Below, piece after piece: positions 17,084 through 26,784 of a stretch of DNA of 64,000 nt (within the stretch, counting starts at the first letter, position 1; every line of letters starts with the position of its first letter). The notes beneath the pieces were generated by a model that ran no database searches, was not told the DNA's origin, and was given only the letters and a program-made list of their open reading frames with translations. The translations under genes were made by a program, and so were the position numbers. Source of the stretch: Planotetraspora sp. A-T 1434 (GTDB lineage: Bacteria; Actinomycetota; Actinomycetes; Streptosporangiales; Streptosporangiaceae); assembly GCF_025420585.1 (NCBI RefSeq), contig NZ_JAOEGB010000002.1:124001-188000 (forward strand), read 5' to 3'.

Positions 17084-18085
17084 ATGCCCGCCGTCACCGC
17101 TGACACGCTGACCCTGGACCGCCTGCCCAAGCTGCCCGACGCCGGGACGGTGTGGCGTCCCGTGGCGCGCGTCGTCACCGCCCAGCGCTTCCTGGAGGGA
17201 GAGGGCTTCGCCGTGCGGCGTCCCTTCCCGGGAGTGGACCTCTCCCTCGCCGATCCGTTCCTCCTGCTCGACCACATGGGCGCGGTGGAGTACGCCCCGG
17301 GCGAGGCCAAGGGAACGCCCTGGCACCCGCACCGCGGGTTCGAGACCGTCACGTACATCTTGGATGGCGCCTTCCAGCATCGGGACACACACGGTGGCGG
17401 GGGGCTCATCTCGGATGGCGATACCCAGTGGATGACCGCCGGAAGCGGATTGCAGCACATCGAACAGCCGCCGCCGGAGCTGGTCGCCAGGGGCGGCCTC
17501 TTCCACGGCGTCCAACTCTGGGTGAACCTGCCACGCGCCAAGAAGTGGTCGCCGCCCCGCTACCAGGACATCCGGGGGCGTGACGTCAAGCTGCTCGCCA
17601 GCGACGACGGGTCCTCACTCGTCCGGGTCATCGCGGGATCGCTCGCGGGCCACGAGGGGCCCGGAGTGACCTACACACCGATCACCTACCTGCACGCGAC
17701 CGTCGCGCCCGGCGCGCGGCTCACCCTGCCGTGGCCCGCCGAGTTCAACGCGATGGTGTACGTCCTCAGCGGCGACGGCCACGTCGGCCCCGACAACCGG
17801 CCGCTCCACGAGGGCCGGCTCGGCGTCTTCGGCGGTTACAAGGAGACCGCGGGGGCTCTGACCATGCGGGCCGCCGACGGCCAGCCGCTGGCCTCGCGGC
17901 AGGGGTGGGAGATCCTCGTGCTCGGCGGGCTGCCGATCCGGGAGCCCGTCGCCCGGTACGGACCGTTCGTCATGAACACCCGCGAGGAGATCGTCCAGGC
18001 CTTCGAGGACTTCCAGGCGGGCCGCATGGGCGTCATTCCGGCGGACCATGTCCCGCACCGGACCGCGGCCGACGAGACACTGTGA
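17084..18085 (+). CDS. Pirin family protein
   Basis: 333 residues forming the bicupin pirin fold. Metal ligands are visible as HPHRG (His81, His83) and GSGLQHIEQP (His125, Glu127), with the same spacing as in human pirin. Bacterial pirins include quercetin dioxygenases and redox-responsive regulators of metabolic enzymes; which applies cannot be decided here. ATG 17084 has AGAGGAG 5 nt upstream; the upstream open frame to 16799 is non-coding in character. The C-terminal KETAGALTMRAADGQPLASR and EEIVQAFEDFQAGRMGVI segments are typical of the actinobacterial members. Confidence 0.9.
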   Translation: MPAVTADTLTLDRLPKLPDAGTVWRPVARVVTAQRFLEGEGFAVRRPFPGVDLSLADPFLLLDHMGAVEYAPGEAKGTPWHPHRGFETVTYILDGAFQHRDTHGGGGLISDGDTQWMTAGSGLQHIEQPPPELVARGGLFHGVQLWVNLPRAKKWSPPRYQDIRGRDVKLLASDDGSSLVRVIAGSLAGHEGPGVTYTPITYLHATVAPGARLTLPWPAEFNAMVYVLSGDGHVGPDNRPLHEGRLGVFGGYKETAGALTMRAADGQPLASRQGWEILVLGGLPIREPVARYGPFVMNTREEIVQAFEDFQAGRMGVIPADHVPHRTAADETL

Positions 18086-18160
18086 GGTAGATCGGCAAAC
18101 CGCTGCAACGTCCATGCAACGGTCTTCTTGACACAATGCGGTCGCACACGACCACGAGGG

Positions 18161-18171
18161 CGTGTAACACG
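18161..18171. promoter_or_regulatory. Small palindrome upstream of CMD-like gene
   Basis: CGTGT-a-ACACG is a perfect 5-bp-arm inverted repeat in the 162-bp gap before the CMD-like gene. TTGACA occurs at 18128-18133. It could be an operator, but short palindromes are common in G+C-rich DNA. Confidence 0.3.
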
Positions 18172-18247
18172 TAATGCCCTAGAACGCGACATATCTGTGC
18201 ATGTCAGGAATACCGGGAAACCTGGGCCGACGGACGTGGAGTGCCGC

Positions 18248-18571
18248 ATGAGCGACAGCATCGATGATCTCGACCGTCGAGCCCGAGGGCTCAAGTTCGG
18301 GATCACGGTCGAGCACATGTTCGCCCAGGTCTGGTCCGGCGAGACGCTGACCGTCAGGGACCGGCGGCTGCTGCTGGTCGGCCTGCTCGTCGGCGAGGGG
18401 ATGCGTGAGGAGGTCGAGCTCCAGCTCGACGCCGCCCTGCGCACCGGCGAGCTGACCCCCGCGGAGCTCCGCGAGATCGTCGTCTTCCTGACCCACTACG
18501 CGGGCTGGCCGCGCGGGGCCAAGCTCAACGCCCAGGTCGAGGAGCTCATCGACCGGTTCATGCGAGGCTAG
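18248..18571 (+). CDS. Carboxymuconolactone decarboxylase (CMD) family protein
   Basis: 107 residues from ATG 18248, which has GGAG 6 nt upstream. The CMD fold is recognised from LTVRDRRLLLVGLLVGEGM and the C-terminal HYAGWPRGAKLN segment. The usual AhpD-type CxxC is absent, so it is not an alkylhydroperoxidase reductant and is closer to the gamma-carboxymuconolactone decarboxylase branch; a metabolic substrate cannot be assigned. It lies 160 bp after pirin and 41 bp before the SDR gene in the same direction. Confidence 0.75.
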   Translation: MSDSIDDLDRRARGLKFGITVEHMFAQVWSGETLTVRDRRLLLVGLLVGEGMREEVELQLDAALRTGELTPAELREIVVFLTHYAGWPRGAKLNAQVEELIDRFMRG

Positions 18572-18577
18572 GCAGTT

Positions 18578-18606
18578 CTGACACCCCCAGGGGCACTGGA
18601 TAGTCT
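18578..18606 (+). promoter_or_regulatory. Leaderless promoter of SDR gene
   Basis: CTGACA (18578-18583), a 17-bp spacer and TAGTCT (18601-18606) form a good sigma-70-type promoter whose predicted start is the A of ATG 18613. Confidence 0.65.
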
Positions 18607-18612
18607 GCGGTC

Positions 18613-19365
18613 ATGCCGACCGCACTCATCACCGGGGCCACGGCCGGGATCGGGGCGGCGTTCGCGCGCCGCCTCGCCGCCGACGGCTTCTCCCTCGTCC
18701 TCGTCGCCCGCGACGGCGCGCGGCTCGCCGCCACCGCCGCCGAGCTGCGCAAGCGGTACGGCGTCGAGGCCGAGGCGCTGCCCGCCGACCTGTCCGCCGA
18801 CGAGGGGCTGGAGGCCGTCGAGGAACGGCTGCGGGCGGGAGTGGACCTGCTCGTCAACAACGCCGGGTTCGGCAACCGCGGGGCCTTCCTCGACGTCCCC
18901 GTGGCCGACGAGCTCCGGATGCTGCGCGTCCACTGCGAGGCGGTGCTGCGGCTGACCCGCGCGGCCCTGCCGTACATGATCTCGAAGGGGCGCGGCGGCG
19001 TGATCAATGTGGCGTCGGTGGCGGCGTTCTTCACGCGCGGCACCTACAGCTCGTCCAAGGCGTGGGTGGTGAACTTCAGCCAGTCGGCGGCAGCCGAGAT
19101 CGCCGGTTCCGGCGTACGGGTGATGGCCCTGTGCCCGGGGTTCGTCCGGACCGAGTTCCACGAGCGGGCGCACATGGACACCTCCGGCATCCCCGGCTTC
19201 CTTTGGCTGCCGGCCGGGCGGGTCGTCGACGAGGCGATGCGCGACCTGGCCCGCGGGCTGCGCGTCAGCGTCCCGTCCGCGCGCTACAAGGCGATCGTGG
19301 GCCTGGGCAGGCTGGTCCCGGGCAATCTGGCCGGCCGCGTGTCCACCCGCCTGGGCCGCCGTTAG
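18613..19365 (+). CDS. Short-chain dehydrogenase/reductase (SDR)
   Basis: 250 residues. The classical SDR pattern is complete: TGATAGIG at 7-14 binds NAD(P), NNAG at 82-85, Ser135 and Y145-x3-K149 form the catalytic site. It reduces or oxidises a carbonyl/alcohol; the substrate is unknown. The C-terminus is basic and lacks a membrane helix. Transcription probably begins at the start codon (no leader). Convergent with the nucleotide-sugar dehydrogenase, with stop codons one base apart (19365/19367). Confidence 0.85.
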   Translation: MPTALITGATAGIGAAFARRLAADGFSLVLVARDGARLAATAAELRKRYGVEAEALPADLSADEGLEAVEERLRAGVDLLVNNAGFGNRGAFLDVPVADELRMLRVHCEAVLRLTRAALPYMISKGRGGVINVASVAAFFTRGTYSSSKAWVVNFSQSAAAEIAGSGVRVMALCPGFVRTEFHERAHMDTSGIPGFLWLPAGRVVDEAMRDLARGLRVSVPSARYKAIVGLGRLVPGNLAGRVSTRLGRR

Positions 19366-19366
19366 A

Positions 19367-20626
19367 TCAGAGCTTCTCCACGTTGGGGCCGTGACAGCGG
19401 TTACGCGTGTCGAACACGAACCGGGCCGAGCGCTGGACGAGCTCGTAGTCGAAGCAGTCATGGTCGGTGAGCACGACGACGGCGTCCGCCGCCGCGAGCT
19501 CCCCGCTCGTGGGCTCGACCAGCTCGATCCCCACCGGAAGCAGGAAGTCGTCGGCGTGCGGGTCGGCGGCCCGCACGTCCGCGCCGAGCTTGCGGAGGCT
19601 CTTGGCGATCTCGATCGCGGCGGACTCGCGGCAGTCGCCGACGTTCTTCTTGTAGGACAGGCCCATCAGGAGGACGCGGCTGCCCCTGATCGGGAGGTGG
19701 CGCCGGTTGAGCGCCAGCGCCAGCCGGTTGACGACATGGTCCGGCATGGACCGGTTGACGTCGCCGGCCAGCTCGGCGAACCGGAAGGTCCGCCCCGGCC
19801 CGCGCCTGACATTCCATGACACCTGCGACGGGTCGATCGGCGGGCACTGCCCTCCCGTGCCGGGGCCCGGCGTGAACCGCATGAAGCCGAACGGCTTGGT
19901 CGACGCCGCGTCGACGGCCTCCCACATGTCGATCCCGAGCTGCCCCGCGAAGATCGACATCTCGTTCACGAGGGCGATGTTCACCTGCCTGAAGGCGCTC
20001 TCCAGGAGCGCGCAGAGCTCGGCCACCCGGGGAGAGGAGACGGGGACCACCTCGCGGACGATCCGGCCGTAGAAGTCCGTGACCCGCTCCAGCGAGGCCG
20101 CGTCGATCCCCGAGACGACCTTCGGCGTGTTGTCGAGACGCCACCGGGCGTTCCCCGGGTCGATCCGCTGGGGGCTGTAGCCGAGGAAGAAGTCGCCGGG
20201 CGTGCGCAGGCCCGAGCCTTCCTCCAGCAGCGCCCGCAGGTGCTCCTCGGTGGTGCCGGGATAGGTGGTGGACTCCAGGATCACCGTCGCCCCGGGCCGC
20301 AGCAGCGGCGCGACCGCCTCCCCGGCCGAGCCGACGGGCCGGAGGTCCGGCACCCCGCCGCGCACCGCGACCGGCTCGGTGATCACGCAGATGTCGAACC
20401 CCTCCGCGCGGGCGTAGTCCGCGCTCGCGGCGTACCTCCCCGAGCCGTGCGCGGCCGCCAGCACGCCGTCGCCGACGTCCTCGACGCAGGACTCCCCCGC
20501 GCTCAGCCGCTTCACCCGCCACTCGTCCGCGTCGATCCCCACGACGTGGAACCCGGCCTCGACCGCCCGCATCGCCAAGGTCAGGCCCGTACGGCCCTGC
20601 CCGACGACGACCAGCTTCTCCCCCAT
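19367..20626 (-). CDS. UDP-glucose/GDP-mannose dehydrogenase family enzyme
   Basis: 419 residues from ATG 20626. An N-terminal Rossmann segment (VVVGQGRTGL, residues 6-15) is followed by the central and C-terminal UDP-binding domains typical of four-electron nucleotide-sugar dehydrogenases. The catalytic Cys is retained near residue 259, but its context is GPGTGGQCPPIDP rather than the common GGHCIP, so the substrate may be unusual. The C-terminal LLMGLSYKKNVGDCRESAA matches the family loop that in other members reads K-x-N-x-x-D-x-R-E-S. TACAGT lies 8 nt upstream of the ATG (leaderless pattern). Divergent from a methyltransferase and glycosyltransferase, so a surface-glycan role is likely. 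Confidence 0.85.
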   Translation of the reverse strand: MGEKLVVVGQGRTGLTLAMRAVEAGFHVVGIDADEWRVKRLSAGESCVEDVGDGVLAAAHGSGRYAASADYARAEGFDICVITEPVAVRGGVPDLRPVGSAGEAVAPLLRPGATVILESTTYPGTTEEHLRALLEEGSGLRTPGDFFLGYSPQRIDPGNARWRLDNTPKVVSGIDAASLERVTDFYGRIVREVVPVSSPRVAELCALLESAFRQVNIALVNEMSIFAGQLGIDMWEAVDAASTKPFGFMRFTPGPGTGGQCPPIDPSQVSWNVRRGPGRTFRFAELAGDVNRSMPDHVVNRLALALNRRHLPIRGSRVLLMGLSYKKNVGDCRESAAIEIAKSLRKLGADVRAADPHADDFLLPVGIELVEPTSGELAAADAVVVLTDHDCFDYELVQRSARFVFDTRNRCHGPNVEKL

Positions 20627-20736
20627 GCCCCACGACTGTAGGAGCGCCGCCCCCGCGACGGCGTGAGGACACGCCCGCCACGCTGCCATCCCGGGGCGGT
20701 CACGCTCCGTAATATGACCTCCGTACCTGCGGGGGG

Positions 20737-21663
20737 ATGATGACTCTTTCTGAACGAGTGACCGGTGGTCCGGACGTCACGGCTCCGTGGTGGTCCGTGC
20801 TGCGCTGCCCGCGTTGCCGCGGCCCTCTCCAGCAGGGGGGCAGCTTCCGGTGCGACGTGTGCCGGGCGTCATACCCCGTCGACGGGGGCATTCCCCGGTT
20901 CGTGCCTCGGGCCGACTACGCCGAGGGATTCGGCTACCGCTGGAACCGGCGCCGTCTGGAACAGCTCGACTCGCGCTCCGGCCTGCCGATCAACCGAGAT
21001 CTGCTGCTGAACCAGAGCGGCTGGTCCACCGCGGATCTCCGGGGGAGCACCGTGCTCGAATACGGCGCCGGCGCCGGGCGGTTCACCGAGGTGCTGTGCG
21101 AGACCGGCGCGCTGGTGACGTCCGTCGAGCCCACCAGCGCAGTCCATGCCAACGCCACCTCGAACGGCCGTTTCCCCAACCTGCGGCTCGTGCGGGCGGC
21201 CCTCGGCGAGCTGCCGCTTCCCGAGGAGTCGTTCGACTTCGTGTTCTGCCGGGGGGTCGTCCACCACTGCGGCGACACGGAGGCGGCCTTCAAGACCCTG
21301 TTCCGATACCTGCGCCCGGGGGGCCGGTTCTGCGTCGACGTGCGGGCGGCCGCCGTCACCCGCACCCACCCGCTGCGGCCGCTGCGCCCGATCACCAGGC
21401 ACCTTCCGCCGGCCGTGCTGTACGGCCTGGTGGAGAAGGCCGTGCCGAAGCTGCTGGCGCTCCGCGCGATCCCCGGTCTGGACCACCTGGACGGGGAGAC
21501 CGCGCTGAGCTGGGCGGTGGTCACCACATTCGAGTGGCTCTCACCGCGCCACCTGCGCCCTCAGCCGCGCCGCCTGCTGGAGCGGTGGACCCGCGATCTC
21601 GCCCTGCGGGAGGTCGCGATCGACCGTCACTTCGGCATGTACGTCATCCGGGGCACCAAGTAG
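20737..21663 (+). CDS. SAM-dependent methyltransferase with N-terminal zinc ribbon
   Basis: 308 residues. A Trm112-like zinc ribbon lies at the N-terminus (Cys24, Cys27, Cys39, Cys42), followed by a class I methyltransferase with motif I VLEYGAGAGRF at 106-116 and FDFVFCRGVVHHCGD as the motif IV region. Such proteins in polysaccharide clusters methylate sugars or lipid-linked intermediates; here the neighbours are a nucleotide-sugar dehydrogenase and a glycosyltransferase. Start at ATG 20737 or the next ATG (20740). A 70-bp gap separates it from the glycosyltransferase, which has its own promoter signal. Confidence 0.8.
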   Translation: MMTLSERVTGGPDVTAPWWSVLRCPRCRGPLQQGGSFRCDVCRASYPVDGGIPRFVPRADYAEGFGYRWNRRRLEQLDSRSGLPINRDLLLNQSGWSTADLRGSTVLEYGAGAGRFTEVLCETGALVTSVEPTSAVHANATSNGRFPNLRLVRAALGELPLPEESFDFVFCRGVVHHCGDTEAAFKTLFRYLRPGGRFCVDVRAAAVTRTHPLRPLRPITRHLPPAVLYGLVEKAVPKLLALRAIPGLDHLDGETALSWAVVTTFEWLSPRHLRPQPRRLLERWTRDLALREVAIDRHFGMYVIRGTK

Positions 21664-21733
21664 GCGGAAACATTTCGCCCACCGCCGTCGCGGTGTGTAC
21701 GAACGGAGCAGGTGGCGGGTTAGCTTCTCGAAC

Positions 21734-22888
21734 GTGACCAGTCGGATTCGCGTCATGGAAATCGCCCGCATGAACGTCGGCGGCCCCGCCACGCAGGTGT
21801 CGGAGCTGTGCGGGCGGCTCAACGCCGAGGAGTTCGACCACCGCCTGTACACCGGCCACGTCGACGGCGGTGAGGGCGATCACCTCCAGTTGCGCGGCAC
21901 GACGGTCCCGGTCCACCGGGTCCCCGGCCTCGGCCGGTCCGTCAGGCCCATCGACGACTTCCGCGCCCTCTACCGGCTGGTCGGAGCCATGCGGGCGTTC
22001 CGGCCGCACATCGTCCAGACGAGGGCCACCAAGGCGGGCGCGCTCGGGCGGATGGCCGTCCGGCTTTCCAGGGTCGGAGCCGCGCGGGTCCACGTGTTCC
22101 ACGGCCATTCGCTGAACGGGCGTGGGGTCAGACGGTCGGTCTACGTGCGGTCGGAGCGCTATCTCGCCGCCACGGCCGATCGGCTCGTCACGGTCGGCGC
22201 GCGGGTCAGGGACGACCTCCTGGAGGCGGGAATCGGCAGCCCGGAGCAGTACGTCGTGATCCCGCCGGGCGTCCGGCCCGGCCCGGTGCCCGACCGGGAG
22301 GCCGCCCGCGCCGCCCTCGGCATCCCCGCCGACGCGCCGGTCGTGGCCTACGTCGGACGGCTCACCAGGGCGAAGCGGCCGGACAGGTTCCTGGAAGTGG
22401 CGGACGCCGTGCTGCGGCAGGTGCCGGGCTGCCGGTTCCTCGTCTGCGGGAGCGGCGAGCAGAAGGAGGAGGTGGAGCGGAAGATCCCGCCCATGTGGGA
22501 GTCGTTCCGGCTGCTGGGCTGGCGGAGGGACGTCGAGACGGTGTACGGCGCGGCCGACGTGGTCGTGCTCACCTCCGACAGCGAGGGCACGCCGCTGGTG
22601 CTGATCGAGGCGGGCATGGCCGGCGTGCCGGTCGTGTCGACGCGCGTGGGGAGCGTCGCGGAGATAGTCCACGACGGGTATACCGGCCTCCTGGCCGCCC
22701 CGGACGTGGGCGAGCTGGCCGGCCACACGGTCCGGCTGCTGTCCGACCCCGCGCTCGCCAGGCGCATGGGTGAGTCGGCCCGTGAGTGGACGGCCCGCTC
22801 GTTCGGCGTCGAGCGCCTGGTGGCCGACACCGAGGCCCTCTTCCGGTCGCTTCGCGGCGCGTCACGGTCCGAGCTCAGCAACAGGTAG
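21734..22888 (+). CDS. Glycosyltransferase family 4 protein
   Basis: 384 residues with the GT-B fold. The acceptor domain begins with MEIARMNVGGPATQVSELCG, and the nucleotide-sugar domain shows VAYVGRLTRAKRPDRFLEVA and the EGTPLVLIEAGMAGVPVVST motif (about residues 283-302, EX7E-type Glu residues). It transfers a sugar from a nucleotide donor to a lipid-linked or polysaccharide acceptor at the membrane. I chose GTG 21734 because TAGCTT lies 7 nt upstream; the frame extending to 21695 has no such support. Confidence 0.85.
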   Translation: MTSRIRVMEIARMNVGGPATQVSELCGRLNAEEFDHRLYTGHVDGGEGDHLQLRGTTVPVHRVPGLGRSVRPIDDFRALYRLVGAMRAFRPHIVQTRATKAGALGRMAVRLSRVGAARVHVFHGHSLNGRGVRRSVYVRSERYLAATADRLVTVGARVRDDLLEAGIGSPEQYVVIPPGVRPGPVPDREAARAALGIPADAPVVAYVGRLTRAKRPDRFLEVADAVLRQVPGCRFLVCGSGEQKEEVERKIPPMWESFRLLGWRRDVETVYGAADVVVLTSDSEGTPLVLIEAGMAGVPVVSTRVGSVAEIVHDGYTGLLAAPDVGELAGHTVRLLSDPALARRMGESAREWTARSFGVERLVADTEALFRSLRGASRSELSNR

Positions 22889-22957
22889 GCCGCCCGGCGA
22901 CAGCCAAGGGCTGAGCAGCGGGTGAGGACGGCGAGGGCTCCGGCCGGGAAAGGCGAA

Positions 22958-22983
22958 GGCCCCCGCCGGGAAAGGCGAGGGCC
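22958..22983. terminator. Hairpin between convergent genes
   Basis: A 10-bp stem with one mismatch (ggcccccgcc / ggcgagggcc) and a GGGAAA loop lies between the glycosyltransferase and the MsiK-like gene. It lacks a T-tract, as is common in this G+C range; it could end transcripts from both sides. Confidence 0.45.
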
Positions 22984-23010
22984 TCCACTGACACGACCTT
23001 CTCGCGTCTG

Positions 23011-23040
23011 TCAGCGCTTCTCAGCGCTCGTCAGCGCTGA
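23011..23040. repeat. 10-bp tandem repeat, three copies
   Basis: TCAGCGCTTC, TCAGCGCTCG and TCAGCGCTGA follow one another exactly in the 3' flank of the MsiK-like gene. Each holds the palindrome AGCGCT. A fourth partial copy (TCAGCGG) overlaps the stop codon at 23050. Confidence 0.7.
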
Positions 23041-23049
23041 ACGCGTTCC

Positions 23050-24270
<1,221 letters not shown>

Positions 24271-24314
24271 GCCAGTCCTTAACGCTTCCGAAACAGGGGA
24301 ACCATAGAGGGAAG

Positions 24315-24328
24315 TGGATACGTTTTCA
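24315..24328. promoter_or_regulatory. LacI-type operator candidate (MsiK side)
   Basis: TGGATACGTTTTCA matches the LacI-family palindrome TGGAAACGTTTCCA with the central CG intact and two arm mismatches. It lies 45 bp upstream of the MsiK-like start. Confidence 0.5.
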
Positions 24329-24391
24329 TGAATCTCACCTGAACTGCCCTCTACTGTCAAGCTTCTGTTGGCATCGGCGTTGGAACCATGC

Positions 24392-24405
24392 TGGAATCGT
24401 TTCCA
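24392..24405. promoter_or_regulatory. LacI-type operator candidate overlapping lacI start
   Basis: TGGAATCGTTTCCA is a near-perfect palindrome around CG with one asymmetric pair. Its last base is the A of the regulator's ATG, consistent with autorepression. Confidence 0.65.
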
Positions 24406-25400
24406 TGAACAACTTGATGCCGGGACAGCGCCGTACGACCATCAAGGACGTGGCGGAGTCGGCGGGCGTGGGGGTCGCCACGGTGTCCCGCGTCCTGTCG
24501 GGCGGGTCTGCGAGCGCGGAGACGCGGGAACGGGTCCTGGCCGCGGCGGCGCGGCTCGACTACCGGCCGAGCGCTCTGGGCCGCAACCTGCGCCAGCAGC
24601 GGACCGGCGGGATCGGGCTGCTGGTCCCGGATATCACCGACAGCTTCTACGCCAGACTGACCGACGGCGTGCTCTCGTGCGCCCGGTCGTACGGCGAGCC
24701 GGTAACGCTCGGGGTCACCGGAGACGACCCCGAGCGGGAGGCCGAGCTGATCGGCACGCTCATCGAGCAGAGCATGGACCGGGTCATCGCCGTCCCGTCG
24801 GGCGACGGCGAGATGTGGGCGCCCGCCCTGCGCGCGGGCCTGAACGTCGTCTTCGCGGACCGCCGGGTCCGGGCCGACGTTCCGGGCGTGGTGGCCGACG
24901 ACCGCGCCGGGCTCCGGACCGCGCTGGAGTATCTCGTCGGCCTCGGCCACCGGAGGATCGCCTTCCTCGGCAGGCACGGGCAGTCGCAGCGGGTCGCGGC
25001 CTTCACGGAGACGCTGACGTCGCTCGGCGTGCCGGCGGACCCGGGTCTCGTGGTGCACGCGCGGGCCAGCCGCGACTCGGCGTACGCCGCCGCGGCCGGG
25101 CTGCTGCAGCACCGGCCGGACCTGACCGCCGTGCTGGCCGGCGGCAACATGCTGGGCGAGGCGGCCGTGCTCGCCGCGCGCGAGCTCGACGTGCGGATCC
25201 CGAGGGACCTGTCGCTCGTCATGTTCGACGACGTGCCCTGGGCCGAGCTGTGCTCCCCGCCGCTGACGGTGATCGCCCAGCCGGCCCAGGACGTCGGCTA
25301 CCGCGCGGCCGAGCTGGTCCTGCGGCAGGGGCGCCGCCCGAGAACGGTCACCCTGCCGACGGAGCTCGTCGTGCGGGCGAGCTGCGCGCCTAGGAGATGA
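24405..25400 (+). CDS. LacI family transcriptional regulator
   Basis: 331 residues. The LacI HTH is [20 protein letters not shown] (residues 12-31), followed by the hinge helix [15 protein letters not shown] and a periplasmic-binding-protein-like effector domain ([17 protein letters not shown] onward; [19 protein letters not shown] near the end). It likely binds a sugar and represses the divergent MsiK-like ATPase gene and itself through the two operators in the 134-bp gap. Its 3' end overlaps the convergent glutathione peroxidase gene by 11 bp. Confidence 0.9.
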   Translation: MNNLMPGQRRTTIKDVAESAGVGVATVSRVLSGGSASAETRERVLAAAARLDYRPSALGRNLRQQRTGGIGLLVPDITDSFYARLTDGVLSCARSYGEPVTLGVTGDDPEREAELIGTLIEQSMDRVIAVPSGDGEMWAPALRAGLNVVFADRRVRADVPGVVADDRAGLRTALEYLVGLGHRRIAFLGRHGQSQRVAAFTETLTSLGVPADPGLVVHARASRDSAYAAAAGLLQHRPDLTAVLAGGNMLGEAAVLAARELDVRIPRDLSLVMFDDVPWAELCSPPLTVIAQPAQDVGYRAAELVLRQGRRPRTVTLPTELVVRASCAPRR

Positions 25401-25878
25401 CCTTCTCGATCGCCTCGACGACCTCGGGGGCCTCCGGATCGACGCGCGGGCGGAACCGCGCCACCGCGTCACCGCCGGCGTTCACGAGGAACTTCTCGAA
25501 GTTCCACTGGATGTCGCCGGCGGCTCCCTCCGAGTCGGGAAGCTCGGCCAGCCGGGCGTAGAGCGGGTGCCGGTCGTCGCCGTTGACCTCGGTCTTCTCC
25601 AGGAGGGGGAAGTCCACGCCGTACGTCGTGGAGCAGAACTCCTGGATCTCCTCCGCCGACCCGGGCTCCTGGCCCAGGAACTGGTTGCACGGGACGCCCA
25701 CGACCGTGAGGCCGCGGTCCCCGTAGGTCTCCTGCAGCCTCACCAGGCCGCCGTACTGGGGCGTGAGGCCGCACCTCGACGCCACGTTGACCACCAGCGC
25801 CGCCCGGCCTCCGAGGAGGGCGCCGAGGGTGGTCGGCTCACCGGCGAGCGTGTTCACCGGGATCTCCAGAATGCTCAT
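25390..25878 (-). CDS. Glutathione peroxidase family protein (thioredoxin-type peroxidase)
   Basis: 162 residues. The catalytic set is visible: Cys36 in NVASRCGLTPQY, Gln70 in NQFLGQEPG, and Trp125-Asn126 in QWNFEKFLV. Cys rather than Sec at the active site and Cys64 or Cys82 as possible resolving residues suggest a thioredoxin-dependent peroxidase, as expected in actinobacteria without glutathione. TAAAGT lies exactly 6 nt before the ATG (leaderless), and GAAC-ATC-GTTC at 25893-25903 sits just upstream as a possible redox-regulator site. Confidence 0.9.
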   Translation of the reverse strand: MSILEIPVNTLAGEPTTLGALLGGRAALVVNVASRCGLTPQYGGLVRLQETYGDRGLTVVGVPCNQFLGQEPGSAEEIQEFCSTTYGVDFPLLEKTEVNGDDRHPLYARLAELPDSEGAAGDIQWNFEKFLVNAGGDAVARFRPRVDPEAPEVVEAIEKVIS

Positions 25879-26300
25879 GAACGAACTTTACAGAACATCG
25901 TTCCATCCTCGGCGTGCCGGTTTCGCGGCGGCAAAACACCAGGTCAACGCCTGCCGTCACGGAGAAGCCGAGGTCAAACCCCAATTCATGGTCATCACCT
26001 GCCGGGGCGCCGGTCTCCCGGCCGCCGTGCCGGTTCAGCGCTCCCCCGCCGGATGTCCAGAGATCGGGACGGGATCGGTAAAGAACCGCCCCCAGCGTGT
26101 CGCGGGTGATCCGCCTGAGCGGGGTCGGCGTACTTCAATCCGCCTAAAGGACCCGTCGCGGTGCCTGCCGGGAGTTGTCATGGATCCGGTGGGCCGAGCG
26201 GACGGCCCGCGCCCACTCCATGGGCGGGGACGAACGGCGGGCGCACCCGTGCGCCCGCTTTCCCACGCGTTCCGCACGCGACCCGACGACAAGGACCGAA
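25879..26300 (+). other. Long 5' region of the lytic transglycosylase gene
   Basis: 422 bp without a credible gene. The right part is expected to be a transcribed leader: it contains several G+C-rich potential stems (around 26140-26230) and ends with a strong hairpin at 26237-26258, about 42 nt before the TTG start. I do not recognise a named riboswitch in it. Confidence 0.45.
26237..26258 (+). terminator. Attenuator-like hairpin in leader
   Basis: GCGGGCGCA-cccg-TGCGCCCGC is a perfect 9-bp stem with a 4-nt loop followed by TTT. Its position between promoter and ribosome-binding site, rather than after a gene, suggests transcription attenuation. Confidence 0.5.
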
Positions 26301-26774
26301 TTGGACAGCAACAGTGTTCTGCGCAACGCAGTCGCGGCCGTGATCGCGTTCACGGCGATCGGCGGCGCGAGTGCCACGCCCGTGATGGCCGAGGAGGCCA
26401 AGGGCGTGCACCTCGGGGTGTGGAAGATGCGCGTCCAGGTGCCCGCCCGGAGGACCCGGCAGGCACCGGCGAAGATCCGCAGCAAGGCGTACGCCTTCCG
26501 CCTCGTCACCCGGCACACGTGGTCGGGTCAGCAGTTCCAATGCCTGGACAGCCTGTGGACCAGGGAGAGCAACTGGGACCACCGGGCCTACAACCAGGGT
26601 TCGGGCGCCTACGGGATTCCCCAGGCGCTGCCCGGCAGCAAGATGGGATACGTCGCCGGGGACTGGCGGTTCAACCCGCAGACCCAGATCCGATGGGGTC
26701 TGCGATACATCAAGGGGCGGTACGGCTCGCCCTGCGGGGCGTGGGGCCACTTCCAGTCCCACAACTGGTACTGA
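26301..26774 (+). CDS. Secreted lytic transglycosylase (SLT domain)
   Basis: 157 residues from TTG 26301, which has AAGGA 5 nt upstream. A signal peptide (RNAVAAVIAFTAIGGASATP, probable cleavage after VMA at residue 30) leads to a compact SLT/lysozyme-like domain with the catalytic Glu89 in LWTRESNW, then AYGIPQALPGSKMG and the C-terminal IKGRYGSPCGAWGH. It cleaves peptidoglycan glycan strands outside the cell. The longer open frame from 26175 would bury the signal peptide and is rejected. Expression may depend on the leader hairpin at 26237. Confidence 0.85.
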   Translation: MDSNSVLRNAVAAVIAFTAIGGASATPVMAEEAKGVHLGVWKMRVQVPARRTRQAPAKIRSKAYAFRLVTRHTWSGQQFQCLDSLWTRESNWDHRAYNQGSGAYGIPQALPGSKMGYVAGDWRFNPQTQIRWGLRYIKGRYGSPCGAWGHFQSHNWY

Positions 26775-26784
26775 CGGAGTGTCC

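Noticed and set aside
25879-26300. ydaO-type (cyclic di-AMP) riboswitch upstream of the lytic transglycosylase
   Set aside because: The position fits, but I could not find the conserved core strings of that riboswitch. Only a generic structured leader with a terminator-like hairpin is claimed.
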